Of a stretch of DNA of 64,000 nt, positions 15,759-28,835 are shown piece after piece. The stretch is from Syngnathus acus. Lineage: Eukaryota; Chordata; Actinopteri; Syngnathiformes; Syngnathidae. The stretch spans positions 3,402,001 through 3,466,000 of the forward strand of contig NC_051087.1 of NCBI RefSeq assembly GCF_901709675.1, read 5' to 3'. The notes beneath the pieces were generated by a model. The model saw only the letters and a program-made list of their open reading frames with translations, made no database searches and had not been told where the DNA came from. The position numbers were made by a program, and so were the translations under genes. Each line of letters begins with the position of its first letter. Within the stretch, counting starts at the first letter, position 1.

Positions 15759-17730
15759 ATGTCGCTACCGCAGCAGCTACGCTACGAGAGGTGAGTTTAC
15801 AAATGTGGTTGGGGTAGGCCACGCTTGTGTTATATTTCTTATTTAATCATTTTAAAATGGGGAAACCACATATTTCTTGTTCAATCATTTTAAAATGGGG
15901 AAACCACAGCAAACTATAGTTCTGTAAACTACATTTAAAATGGCGTTGGGTTCAATTCTAGAATGGCGGATGGTGACTCCAAAATATATATATATATATA
16001 TATTATATCATTGATTTTAACACAGTGTTTTCTATTACCTAGTGACTTTGACCAACTGCCTAATAACATCCCCATCAGTGCCACCATTGCGGATATCGAG
16101 GAGAAAAAAGGCTTCATCGACTACTTTGTAAGTTTGGAAAAAAAAAAAAAAACATGTTAGCATTTCAAAGCAACTGAGAAAACATCTTTGTCTTTCATTC
16201 ACTGTGCAGAGGTTTGTTGTTGAGGTGAAAACCAAAGGATGGAGCAAGTATCTAATCTACAGGCGCTACAGTGAGTTTTTCAGCCTGCACCAGATCTTGG
16301 AGTCCAGATACTCTCCAGAGGACCCAGACAGACCTGGTCCCAACACCTGCGGGCTGCCCACACTTCCAGGTATCAGTTGAATAATCCCATCTCCGTAACG
16401 ATTTATTCATTCTGGCATCCAGAAAGTTTTTTTTTTTTTTGCTTGTGGGCCTGCTGTGTGCAAAAAGTAGCTTACGAAACAATTTGGAGTTTGATTGCGG
16501 GCTGCTGGAGATGCGGTGCACCTGTTTGCGCCACAGGGGCGGAAGTTGATTGCGCCACAGGATGCCGCTAAACGCTTTGTACCGAAAGTACAGCAATGAA
16601 ATCACTCAGAATGGAGTTAAACACAAAACTGTCGGTGTGTCACCGATACTTTTATCAGCCGTAATGACTCAAGTCAATCACTGTTGTGATTTTGCAATAA
16701 TTGATTCATGATTAGCTCGTATTTTGTTAGTTTGCTAGCTTTGGTGGGTGTAGCATCGCTAAGTACCGTTGGCACGATTGCTTTCTTGGTGGTTCTGTCC
16801 GATGAAAAATCGACACATTTTTAATTTGAGCACAACACTTGTTTTTGTTTTTTCCCATTAGACACAAAGTCATTTCGCAAAAAAGTCTCGATGTTGACCA
16901 ATTTATCGTTTCAGACCAGTATTGCATTATTGCATCTTTTTGAAATTCAAAAGTAGTCAAATCTTTCAAAATGTGCTGGTTTGAATTTATGCTTCCTACT
17001 CACCATATATTCTTTTGCGGAAATGGAATATATTATGATTTTAATCAGTCTCACTCACTGAATTGGGAGGTGATGATGAAGGTTCAACTTTTCTCCAAAC
17101 TTTAGCATCTGCCACGGAGGAATCTGCTGATATTAGAGCTGATGGGTTTAATTGCGGAGCTCATCAAGATAGAAAGGGAAACCGAAGGAGAGACGTGGGA
17201 TGATATGTCGGGCGGCATGGAGAAAAAAAAAAAAGTTCTTTGAGGACACTTTGAAACAAGTCATTAGATAGCAGAATGACTCTTTTGCCCACTAATTTTG
17301 TTTTAATCCAGAGTTTTTTTTTCCAGCCATGTGGATTAGCAGTGGCTAACTCTAGATGGCCAATTTTTGGGGTACAGGGTAACTGCCAACTTTCAAAAAT
17401 ATCTGACTAGATTAGTTCTACAATTTCTACAGACCACCTGCAAATTGCCATTTTGCTGTATTGTTGCCATTTTCTATTTTTCCCCGAACTTGAGTGATCT
17501 TGCATTTATTTTCCAAAGTACAATAATAAACTGCATTTTCTTTGTCTCCAGGTAAAGTGTTCATCGGCAACAAGCGGGAGATTGCGGAGAGCCGAATCCC
17601 TGAGTTGAACACGTACATGAAGGTAATCGCAGCGTTTGAATTTTTTTCGCAACTTTACGTAGAAGTGGGACGAAAGATGCTGTAGTAGGTGGATGGCGTT
17701 TAGTTTGCAGATGTAGCTGCACACGTAGGC

Positions 17731-17792
<62 letters not shown>

Positions 17793-20700
17793 TCGTCGTC
17801 TTCTCCCACTCACTTGCCTTGCTCGTTTGGCCGCAACCTACATGGTTTTACTTTCCATCTTTTCCCGCTACGCAACCTTCCACCTCACTCGACTCCCACA
17901 ACCCAATCCGATTCCTCCTCTCATGTGCAGAGGCTGTTGGGCCTGCCGACATGGTTGCTGCTGGATGAGGATCTCAGGATGTTCTTCTACCAGACGGAGC
18001 TGGACGGCCAACATCAGCCTCGAGCGCTCAGGCGTCTGCGACCGCCTACCCGCAAAGTGTGAGCCCCTTCGTCCGTGTATGTCATGAAGCACCTCTGATA
18101 GAATTGGTAAAGAGTCAGAGAAGCATTGTCAGAATGACAAAACTTATATTGTTCTCAAAATAATCAATTTAACGCAGGAGACATGAGTCAGGTTGCTCAT
18201 TTATCTATAAGCCACAGAGACATTAGTTCAATTTCAGCGACGGAGCTAGAGGGGGGTCCGCTGGGGCACTGACCCCCCCCCCTACATTTCAACCCAAGGT
18301 CTCGCAGGCACCATCTAAAGAATCTTTATCATCATTTTCTGAAGAATTTCGGGGGCTGTAAAAACCAACAACTGTGTTTTGCATTCGTACTTGGATATTC
18401 TTGCCCCGCCCCTAAGGAAAAACGATCCTAGCTTACTTCCTTATTTGTGATGACCGTTGTTAGTACCATAGCGTGTTTCACCAGGTGAACATGTGGTAAG
18501 TGGAGATGATGCAACATTCGACTCTCATTACTTCCTCCTAAATGTCATTTTCTTGACCTCTTAGGAAGACAGTCAAACCCAAGCCAGACCTCTTCTCATC
18601 ACCCAGGGCTGAGGTATATACACAATTGTCTTTATTTGTTATTGTTGCTATGGTTACCATCTCCATGGCCTCCCACAGCGTAACAACTGCACTAAATCCA
18701 GCTCGGTAGGGGGCGTAGACGCACAAATCCAAACGACTAAACGTCAATATGTAGCAAGTAAACGAATGGCAACAGGTTCATTGGATCTTCTGCCATCTAA
18801 TGGAAGATCATTTTTCATGGTGTTCAAAAGTTCATGGCCTGAATTCACGTGGTGCTGCTGCTTTTGTTCTAAGCGCACTTTGTGCTCTTGCAGAAACACT
18901 TGATCAAAACTGCGTAGAAACGAATGCATTTCAAAAAATGGAGCATACCAAACCGTCTGCACACTTCAGCAATCTTTTATTGGCCAACTGAGCTCAGCCT
19001 CTCTATAGTTCACTTGCCTCTCGCTCTCTCCCTCACTCTCTCTCCCACACTGGTGTAATCTACCCACAATGCTGCCAACCTACTCAACATTTTATTTCTG
19101 CTCCTTCTCCGAGTGCCCCCTCGGTGTGCATCCCCGCAAACAAACTTACATTGGAAACTTACAGAATTTGAGCAAAAGTATCCCAATTAGGAGGTTTCCG
19201 TAGACCCGAAGTGGGTCAGGAGAGTCCCGGTCGCTTTTTCAATCAGGACAATCAGAAAGCAGAAGTCATGAATTTGTTGGCGACTTCCTTTTTTTTCTTC
19301 ATTGCTATGCATTTTCAGCAGCTCTCTCCAAACTTTCACATTCCTCACATCCCATTCAGCATGCCAGAAACGGTGGAGGATTCTTAGCTGTAACCATGGA
19401 AACATGGCTGACAGTTTCGAATTGGCCTGCAGGTACAGTAGTTAGACAATCCAGCGAGTCAAATCTCCATCCAGTAGAGACCGACGGTACAGGCTTCAGG
19501 AAAGATTCCTCTTTTGGCTTTTCTCCTAGGGAACGCCAGCTCCCTCCTCGCTGCCGCTAATCAAGGAGCGAAAGCTTTTTACAAGCTTGTTAGGGCGGGT
19601 GGGCGCGCCACTAATTGCTCAAGATGATTGCTCCTGTGCCCGAGCTCAACCCAGGCGTCATTTACAGTCGTTGCCATGCGCAAACGAATCGCGCCGGCGC
19701 AACGGAGCTCAACTGCTCCATTCTTGCTAACCGTGCATACATTTTTTTTTTTTTTTTCCCGCAAACATTGATGAACTCCGAGGAAATCAATGCAATCCCG
19801 TATACTGTCTTTCTGTTTTGCGCTCTAGTGACTTTGGCAAGTGATGTCAAATTATTGTTCTCTGTCAAATAATCTCTAACAAAAAAAAAAGTCTGGATGG
19901 AGTTACTTTTAACAAATGGGAAGACAAAAATGCAAAAAGTAAGAATACTGTGCATTTTAAAATGTGTGCTTTTTGTTTTACTTGCATATCAGCATTTTTA
20001 CACAAAAATGAACACATTTAAAATATATATTTAAAAGAATGAAATGAATAACAGAAAAAAGCCAACATTTAGGAATTTGTTTGAGCAGAATTATTGTGTT
20101 TTCTGACTAATACATTTTTTATACTTTTTTGCTTGTGTCAGAATTGTATTGTCAATGTGTATGTGCATAGTTGAGGTAGTAAATAATGAACAATTTAATT
20201 TTAATTCATAACTCATTATTAAAATATCAGCATTTTCACACCTAAAAATTAAAAAAGTGAATCAATTCAAAACAATATTCAACAAAAACATAAAATAAAT
20301 GAATCTAATGACTTCAATTTAGATTCTATGTCTTAAATGCTTGTGTAACTGTACCTTTAGATTAATTGAATTAATTAATAAAAAAAATGTTTATGTTTTT
20401 GCGGAGCAGCATTTGTGCACAAATTTCAAAGTCGTATGCTACTGAACCAAGCAAATCAAACTCTAGATTTAGTGAAAAAAAGGCAATTAAATGAGTTTTT
20501 GTTGTCCGCAGTATCGCTACCAAAACAAGCACATTACACCCAGAAAGCAACTCGAGGCTACAACAAAAGTTCTGTGCAAAGACATTCTTACTTCAAGGAG
20601 TTCAATGTGTCTGTTATACTTAGTTTGTGTGTGGGAGTGTTGGTGTCAACATGGTCAAACTAATCTGATAGTTAATCTAGATTACTCATTCTGTTCACAC

Positions 20701-23700
20701 TGGGATTAAAGTCACGCACGCACACACAGACACAAGTCTTGTTGACCCATCGTAGACCATTAGGTCACACAACACAACACGACATGATTTAAAGACACAA
20801 TAAATACTGTAGTATTATTTTTACCTTTTTGAAAACACTTAGAATGATCAATTAATCCCTGATATTGCACAAATGTAATAATTTGATTCCTTCAATACAA
20901 ATTTCTCCTCAGCACGTACAGATCAACATGAAGTATTCATGACCTGTTGAATAATTCAAACAATTCTTTTTTTTTTTTTTACATGCATCACTTTTGACGT
21001 GTTGCATTTGGAATGATCGGAATTTTTACAACTGATTAAAATGAACAGTCACCAATTAAGCTGTGTGTGTTGATAAGAACGCGCATACACAATAGCATTT
21101 TATAATAGTTCCGCAGATGATAAAAACGAGACAAAGTCGCTCACCACACATCGTCCCGTGAATTCGATCCCGATCTTCCACACTCGCTGCAAGCCAAGCG
21201 GACAGCAAAGGCAGCAGTGATCTGTCAGCCCCTCACCTCTGTTTAAATTTGACTATTCCTACCTCCTCCTCCTCTCCTTCTTCACCTCCCTCCCACTGCT
21301 CTCGCTGCTCTGATTTTTTTTCCTTTAGGGGGGGGGGCAGCTGAGCCACTGCTGTGCGTATCATCTCGTCGCGGCTCCCTCCGTGCTCGCTGCTTGTTTG
21401 GCTCGATGATGCATATACTTAAAAATGTTGGGTTGTTTTCCGAGCATGCCTGCTGGTTTGCTTATTTCCTCTAAGATGGTGGGAAATACTTTTACCATTG
21501 TGAACTTCAAATATTTTTTTGCAGTTATATATGTGTATATATATATATATATATATACATATATATGTATATATATATACATATATATGGACGGACGGCT
21601 TGTAATAAGATATATATAGATATAAAGTAATAGTAATATGTAATAGTATTTATTTATATTTATTTATATTTGATAATATATATTACATAATACACCCACG
21701 CACATGTGAAATTGTTAGCTGAGCTAACACTAAACAATTGTAATTACGAGACAAAGTTCAACTTAAACTGTTTCTTCTCTTGCACCAGGCAAGGTTTGAC
21801 TTTTGTGGCAGTAGCAAGGCAGAGTTGAACCTGAAGAGAGGAGACTTGATCTTCCTGCTGCATCGAGTCAACACCGACTGGCTGGAGGTACGTACAGTGC
21901 CAAATCACCCCCCCAAAAAATGTGGATGGCATTTATGCAAGAAAATGCTGATTTGAAGAGTGGTGTGACATGACTCGTTCTCGTGACTCGCTTCAAGTAA
22001 GCCTTTTGATTAGATTGACGATTCACAAACTTTTTCCATCAGGTGTCCCCTTAAAATATCCTTAATGCTCCTTTACCAAAAACATCTAACTGCAGTAACA
22101 GTAAGCTTGTGTTTATTAAAAATGAGGTTGCAGTTGCCACTGTGGTATCGTGCCCAGTTTGAACATTATCTCTGTGCTTATGCAGGAAAGGAAAAATAAT
22201 GCATACATGTTAAATAAAAAATATCAAAATTAATTGTTTTTTTTTCTAAATGAAGTAAAAAAATGTAAATGTATAAATCAAAACTTCAAATAAGAATAAT
22301 TGAAATTAAATCATAAATAAATAATAAATAAAGTAAATGATCAATTAAATAAAAGAAATAAATACAGTTTTAGTAAATAACTAAATTAATATAATTATTT
22401 CTAACTAACAATTCAACAACACAACAAAATAATTTGAATTCAAACATAACAAATACATAATTGGGAGGGAAAAAGAAACATTCAAATAGGTCATTTAAAA
22501 TGTGTCACATATGTAAATGTAAAGACAAAAGATTAAAATTCAAATGTATTGTGCACAAAAGTTTAATATTTTGTATCTGAACAAAGAAGTCGTGCTTAGT
22601 GTGCAGACGCCAATAAAAGCTGCTAAAAAGATGAAGTAACAGGAGGTGGGTGCAGTGAGGGGGTGACAAAGCCATTGTGGAGGATGCTCTTATCTTCGTC
22701 TTATTTTTACCTTCTGACTGCTCCGCACACAGATCCAATAATGCTAATGGTAAAAATGTCATAATATGTTTATTGTGTCATCTCAACATACATTTAGAAA
22801 ACAGAATGTTGGATTGTGTTTTTTTCCCACTTGTTAAGAATGTTTGAATATAACATTATTACTTAAAGTAATAATATTATTCAAAATAAAATAACTAATT
22901 TCCTAAGGGAAAAATGGTTTCCATTTCCGTTCACTTGGTAAGTCAAGCAGTGTTTGGAAAAGTGATAATTGCTTTATTTACTTATTTAAATATTTATGAT
23001 TACTCACACACTGAAGCGTAGTAGCCAGGCTTACATGCTAATTGTCATTTATCCTGCACGAGCTAATTAGTCAGACTAACACGTCTCCGGGTGCGAATTC
23101 CTCACATTTGATTGTCATTATTTGCCACAGGGCACGGTCAACAACCAGACGGGTATTTTTCCACAATCCTTTGTGAAGATCATCAAGCCCCTCCCGGAGA
23201 GCGAATCGGAGGACGAAGGAGAAGGCCACACCTACAGCTGCCTGCGATGCTATCTGCTCACCCCCTCTGGAATCCAAACCAGGTACAATTACATCATTTC
23301 TATAATATGATTCCATCCATCCGTCCGCCCGTCCGTCCTGATGCTTTCACTTTGGAAGCATACCTATTATATATTTATTGATATTTTGCTTACTTTTTTT
23401 ACTACAGTCAAACTTCTACATACAAATTTAATTCGTTCCGGGACCTACTTGAAATAGTGGTATGTTGGATCAAATATTTCCATAAGAATACAGTGTAATT
23501 TGTTTAATTCGTTCCACAGCCGAAAAAAAAACCCGACGATAGCTTAGCTTAGCTGTTTTTTTTTTTTTGTATTTTGTAATGTCTGCGTGTCCACTTGCAG
23601 GGACGTGTGCGTTCAAGAGGACCTCAACATCCAGCCAACACACAAGGAGCTGATGTCTCGGATGAGGTAATTGTTGTTCTACGCACTTCCAAAAGATAAA

Positions 23701-24535
23701 GTATGAGTTCCATGCAGTCTCTGTCTGCTTCCGCACAGTCAAACTGTATGCTGTATTTAAAGGGAATGAGAGGAGCCGCTGTGTTCACTCCTACTACGGC
23801 GCAAACGCCTCTTTCTAATTGCGCCTGTCTATGAAAATACCAAATCTCTAATCGTTCAGCTCTACTTTTACGTCTGTAAATATTCGGTATATACATTACA
23901 ACAACCATTCTTGGAAAAAAAAAAAACATTGGAAAAGTATGATTCTAACACTGTCCCAATTTTATTTTATGAACCTAATTTAATTGTATTATTTTTAATG
24001 TTCTTACACTATTTGTACACTTTTTTAATTTGTATAGTTTTTAATTTTTGGAATAATTCCTTGCTTGCTACTTCACTTTTAGCACCATTCAAGTATGGCA
24101 AAAATTTTTTTTTTCTATATTTCTGATATATTTGCCAGTGTGTATGTTAAGGAAAAAAAAATCCCCCTCATAAAAAATGGATCTCCAGGCTAAAAATAAA
24201 AAGAACGAGGGGAGTAATGTGTTAGCGGGCATCATTAATCCAATGTGAAATGAGTTCATTGTTTTCATCTCCATGGCAACCGCTGCATTGAAGTGTGTGT
24301 GCTGTTGTCTGTGTGTGTTCTCAGGGACGTGTTCAAGGTGGATGACATTGCGCTGAATTACCGCGACTACGAGGGCGACCTCATCCGCGTGCTGGACGAC
24401 GAGGACGTGCTGCTGATGATTAAGGAGAATCGAGGTCAGGCGACGGGGGCGGTCCAGAGGCCTTTCAATCAGTTTCCGTGGGAACTGCTCGTCACCATGG
24501 CCTATGACCTCTCCGTTTACAGTGCGGAAGGGTGA
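15759..24535 (+). CDS. ncf4: Neutrophil cytosolic factor 4 (p40phox)
   Basis: Ten coding exons join in phase to 350 residues (human is 339): 15759-15790, 16043-16127, 16210-16369, 17552-17622, 17931-18058, 18565-18613, 21789-21887, 23131-23282, 23601-23666, 24325-24535. p40phox is a cytosolic subunit of the phagocyte NADPH oxidase and brings the p67/p47 complex to PI3P-bearing phagosomes. The PX domain (residues ~17-140) contains [10 protein letters not shown] with the PI3P-binding Arg, and a later [16 protein letters not shown]. The SH3 domain is split over exons 7-8 ([38 protein letters not shown]). The PB1 domain (residues ~240-350) carries the acidic PC motif [16 protein letters not shown] that binds p67phox. 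All three domains look intact. Intron 6 (18614-21788) is the largest at 3.2 kb and has no supported gene inside. Confidence 0.96.
15842..15909 (+). repeat. Tandem duplication in ncf4 intron 1
   Basis: A segment ending in aatcattttaaaatgggg and aaccaca occurs twice in succession with little divergence (units of about 31-36 nt). It is a local slippage duplication with no coding content. Confidence 0.8.
17732..17791 (+). repeat. (TC)n microsatellite in ncf4 intron 4
   Basis: About 30 CT/TC dinucleotides with one interruption, lying 140 nt before the acceptor of exon 5. It extends the pyrimidine content of that intron but is not itself the polypyrimidine tract of the acceptor. Confidence 0.9.
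21531..21600. repeat. AT-rich (TA/TG)n microsatellite upstream of the ncf4 SH3 exon
   Basis: Alternating purine-pyrimidine tract of tata and tgta units in intron 6. Simple repeat; reading frames across it (Tyr/Ile runs) are artefacts. Confidence 0.85.
23402..23520. repeat. Dispersed-repeat candidate with paired aattcgttcc motifs in ncf4 intron 8
   Basis: The sequence aattcgttcc appears twice about 75 nt apart, around a segment with fold-back tendencies (cagtcaaacttctacata at the left end). It looks like a short inserted repeat, but the boundaries are not certain. Confidence 0.35.
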
Positions 24536-26479
24536 TGTCCAGACTTGTTGTTTGTACTTTGGATTTTTTAAAATTTTGTTCACCATTTTTTTTTTTTCCA
24601 AGACCACAGAATGGAGACTTTTGTATTTGCATTATGCATTCAAAAGATTTCTTTTAACAGTAAAAAGTGTTATAATTTCTCCGTAATTAATTTGATAATA
24701 ACATTATTTTTCATGTACGTACAGTAGAATCCCTGAACTCGATGTTCAACATATTTGTTTGACGCAAAATGTCGGGAAATCTTTGCCTCAGATCTCAAAG
24801 AAAGCTTCGGAATCTGACCCAACTCATCTTTATACCAGCAATCTTTCAAACCTATTACAACTTCACAGGACTCTACCAAACAAGCACTGGTGCAGAAACT
24901 CTGGAAAATTCTCAGAAATTCTAGGACGATTTTTGAAAATTTTTCAAAATGTCTGGGAAATTTTAGGAAATTCTAATTTCATAGCAAATTCTAACTTATC
25001 AGAAACTAACAATTGACCCACCAAAAATAAATAAATGAAACTCACTTGTTTCCAGCAGTGTTCCCACAATATCCGAAACCTGTATTAAGTCATCACCTTT
25101 TTACAGCACACAGAACCCAGAAAGTGGAATATTTCCAAAAACGACATCTTTTTGAGACATAATGACCTGCAAAAATGTATTAAGAGCCAAGATTCAAGTA
25201 CTGTACTTTTCTTAACTTCTTTCAGCGATATTTATGCAAAACAGCCACCCTGCAAAATGTGTAAAAAAAAATGCCTGCTTTGACAGGTGATTAAAAATGA
25301 CATGCTGACAGTCACAGAGCAAAAGTACTATAAACAAACTAAAAAATGCAATTTCGGTAGAAACTGTGTGAATGCAAAATCCACTTTTTTGCTTTTATAT
25401 ATATTTTTAGATTTTATTTTGCACCTGGAGTCTCCTGGGTTGTAGATATTTTTAATCTAAACCCTCCAAGAGCTGCAAAGATACTTTTATAATTTGTTTG
25501 GAGGATTTGTTTTTGACTCCGTTCATTTTTATACGTGTTCCATTAGGTAATTTTTACCATTACGGCACGACCAAACAAGGTAATGGGTGTGGCTTAACAA
25601 ATCCGCCATCTTTTCTACTCGGGTGCACCTTAACAAATCCGCCATCTTTTCTACTCGGAGAGACTTTTGTAGTCCAAACAACTCTAGGATGCCGAAGTGG
25701 AGAGTATAGAGAAGGATTCGTCTGAAGACTTCATTGAGGGTTCAATTCCTTCACCTACTCCATGGAAACGACGGACACAGTAAAACGGTAAGCTTGAGAT
25801 GACAAAACTGTATTTCACTTGCATATTATTGCATGTCTATGATGCCCTCGTTTTTATAGCATTAGCATCGGTCTTTCTACTGATTTTGGAGCTGTGCGCT
25901 CTATGTTGTCACTTCTTGTGGATGTATTTTGAGTAGTTGTATTAGATGAATTGTATCGAAAGGTTCTGTTTTATTATTGGGGGACACAGTATGTAAAATG
26001 CGTTCGTTAGCTTCTCGCTAATTTCTCGCTAACGCTAGCATTAGCTTACTGATTCACTTGATTGCAGTACTTGTTTATATCTATGGTGGATGGGATTCTG
26101 CTGTTGATATGTTTTAATCAATCAAAACATTTTTCTTGCTAACTCCTCTAAAGCAGGGTCCCAAATAATTATTTGTTAAAGTCCCAAAACAAGGTCCCTG
26201 GGTGCACGCAGGCGTAAATAGATGTTTTGTCGCGTGTGAATGGATTTTATCTTTGCTGAAGAGATGTTTTTTTTTTCACAGCACACGTGGATGCGCCGTT
26301 GTTTTACTGTCGCTACGATTAATGTGAAAATTTGCGAAAATCGAGTCCACGCTTAAAAAGCGCAAACACATTGGAAAGCCACGCGGCAACTGGAAGGAGT
26401 TTACACGACCCTGCTTCGTGTTCATTCACTTGAAATACATGAAGGTAGGAGAGAAACAAGTCATAAACACCATCGTGGC
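24536..26479. other. Downstream flank of ncf4, no supported gene
   Basis: Contains the ncf4 3' UTR and AT-rich DNA. At 25590-25658 a unit of about 34 nt (core aacaaatccgccatcttt) is tandemly repeated twice. A short acidic open stretch near 25690-25785 resembles no protein I can name. No rRNA, tRNA or complete gene is visible. Confidence 0.5.
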
Positions 26480-26700
26480 TTGTCGCTTATTTGCCATAAT
26501 ATGAGTGAAAAATCAGCCGATAATTCCATTTTGTTTGATTTGAATAATCTGAAATTTGTCAAAGGTACAACTGCCTGGTTTTCCTGCATCCCTCTTTCCG
26601 ATGTTGTTCCCCAAGGTTCGGTTCTTGGACCTCTGGACAATGTAGACCTTTGCCTTTTTTTAACCCTTGTGTCTGGGGGACTTTTACGAATTCACAAAAA
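26480..26700 (+). mobile_element. Decayed non-LTR retrotransposon (LINE) reverse-transcriptase fragment
   Basis: A short open frame contains VVPQGSVLGPL, the characteristic (G)VPQGSVLGPLLF motif of LINE-type reverse transcriptases, preceded by WFSCIPLSDV, which also fits that region of the domain. The frame loses similarity straight after the motif. No YADD box, endonuclease or tail is found nearby, so this is a truncated, dead copy. The family (CR1, L2, Rex or RTE) cannot be decided from so short a piece. Confidence 0.6.
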
Positions 26701-28771
26701 TGTTGTCATTTTCAGCGTCAACGGTACATTAGCATTTGTGACACAGTCACTTTCACGTTTGTCTGCCATCTCTCCGTAATGAGCGTTGCCCTTCGGTCTA
26801 ATGAAGCTGCTAATGAATGTCATCAGGTCATGCTTGCTTGTGACCTGCCAAGTACTTATTTACTGTCAAGCACCTGCAAAACGTGTCTCCAATGCATAAG
26901 TGGGACAATAATCAGGATGTTTTATACAACATGTTGTGTTTATGGTTCGGGATTGAAACGGTTCCGATTCTAATGAATTGCCTCGACCATTTAAAATAGG
27001 TCAGAGGTGACATGCTATGTTCAAAACTCCCAAAGTTTCACATTACATACACTTAACACTGCCTATTTTTGTCTCGCTGAAATTAGAATTATCCTTAAAA
27101 TGCCGCAAAGGACACTATATAAAAGATAGCGCAGTAATCGGTTCGAGGAAATACATGAGCTGACGCATCTTGTCAAAGAGACAATCTTTGTATGTATGAG
27201 AAGCTCGATTTAGGTTACGGGTGCACTTTATTCCAAAAGTCAAATTGTCTGTTTGCTGTTTTATTTAAAGGGAAAAATTGTAAGATAAGTTTCAAAGTAT
27301 ATTTGGTGTTTTGTCCGATGCTCAAAAATGTCAAATTCCTGTATACTGTAGTTTTGCGAGTACCCCAGCAGGGGCACTGTTGGCTTGAATTCTCGCCAGA
27401 TACGGCAAAGCTGGATAAAATCAACGCAACACGTGCCTGAATGGATCTCTGCTGTCTTCACATCCTCCTCTTTTCCGCCCTGGCTCTTCTTTAACCTCGC
27501 CGCCTTCTCCCTCCCACTTTTCTCTCGCTTTTTTGGCAGCGCTCGCCGAATAATATTCCACCCTCGCTTGCCCAGAAGCATGCTTAACGTGTGCTAACCG
27601 CACGCCTTTAAGTGGCGCCACTGCAGATTGAATTCTCGCCCCAAATTGCATTACGGCCGCATTCAAAAGGCTTTCTGGATGCAGAAGGGGATTACAGTGA
27701 GCAATTTTGAGAAAGGTCAATCCCACCGTTACCGTCCATTTAAGCGTTCATTTTTTTTTCATAATAAGCACAGCAGACGTTTGCAGCCCCGTGAAGTCAA
27801 TATTAACCTCTAAGAAATATTGCCTAGTTCTTTATGTATTAAGTTTTCCACAAGATGTTTAGGATTTTTTGTATTATGAATTTAAAATTTACGCATTTCC
27901 TCATGAGTAATTTGACTTGTCAAATTATATTTTAAAAATGTCAACTTTTTCGTTTTAATAACTAGATTTATACCTCTGGAAATTATGCCATGTGACTTTA
28001 AAGACTGAATATGCCTCATTATACAAAATCTATATGTTGGGCTTGGATAGTAATATTTGGAGACAAATGTGAAAAACATTCAAAAATAATTCGAAATTTA
28101 AATTGCATCAATAAAATACCTAAAAATAGAGTCGTAGGTTTAGAAAGGTCAAATACTCACTTGAAATAGATTCTTCTCTAAAATAATCCTCGTTTTAGGC
28201 TTTCTCTGTACTTTCGCATATTGAACAAGCGGGGGCGCTGTTGATGCACTTTTCAAATGCGCTCATGAAGTCCGGATTCCATGCTGAACAATTTGTCATT
28301 TAACTTTATCTGTTTTCAATAAGTCAATAATATGTATATGGATGTGTATATTATAATATAATATATGATATGATATAATTTAATATAATATAATAATATT
28401 ATATTACGCACACACACTGGCCGTCAGTTCTGAAGATGTGGAGGAGGCACAGACCGCCGACAGTCCGTCGTCTCTTGCTTGACCTAAGACGTTCGTCTCA
28501 GCACTGTATGGGGGGGGGGGACTTCTCCTTTTACTCTGTCCAAATCGGGCATCCCTTGAACTAAAGACTATTCAAAAGTCCTACAAATCAGTTTATGGGG
28601 ATTAGTGTAAAGTGGACAAATACTTTGTGTGTGTGTTTTTTTTTTTTTGTGTGTGTGGGTGTGCTGAGATTAAAGTGACTTCATTGTGTAGTTTGTAGTA
28701 AGGATTTACATGAAAAGAGCTTAGCGATGAAACACACAAAAGTGATTGACGCAGTGTCTTTTCTCCGCCTA

Positions 28772-28835
<64 letters not shown>

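Noticed and set aside
16377-17360. Possible gene inside ncf4 intron 3
   Set aside because: Only short unrelated frames with poly(T) and poly(A) runs. Intron boundaries and phase for ncf4 are secure.
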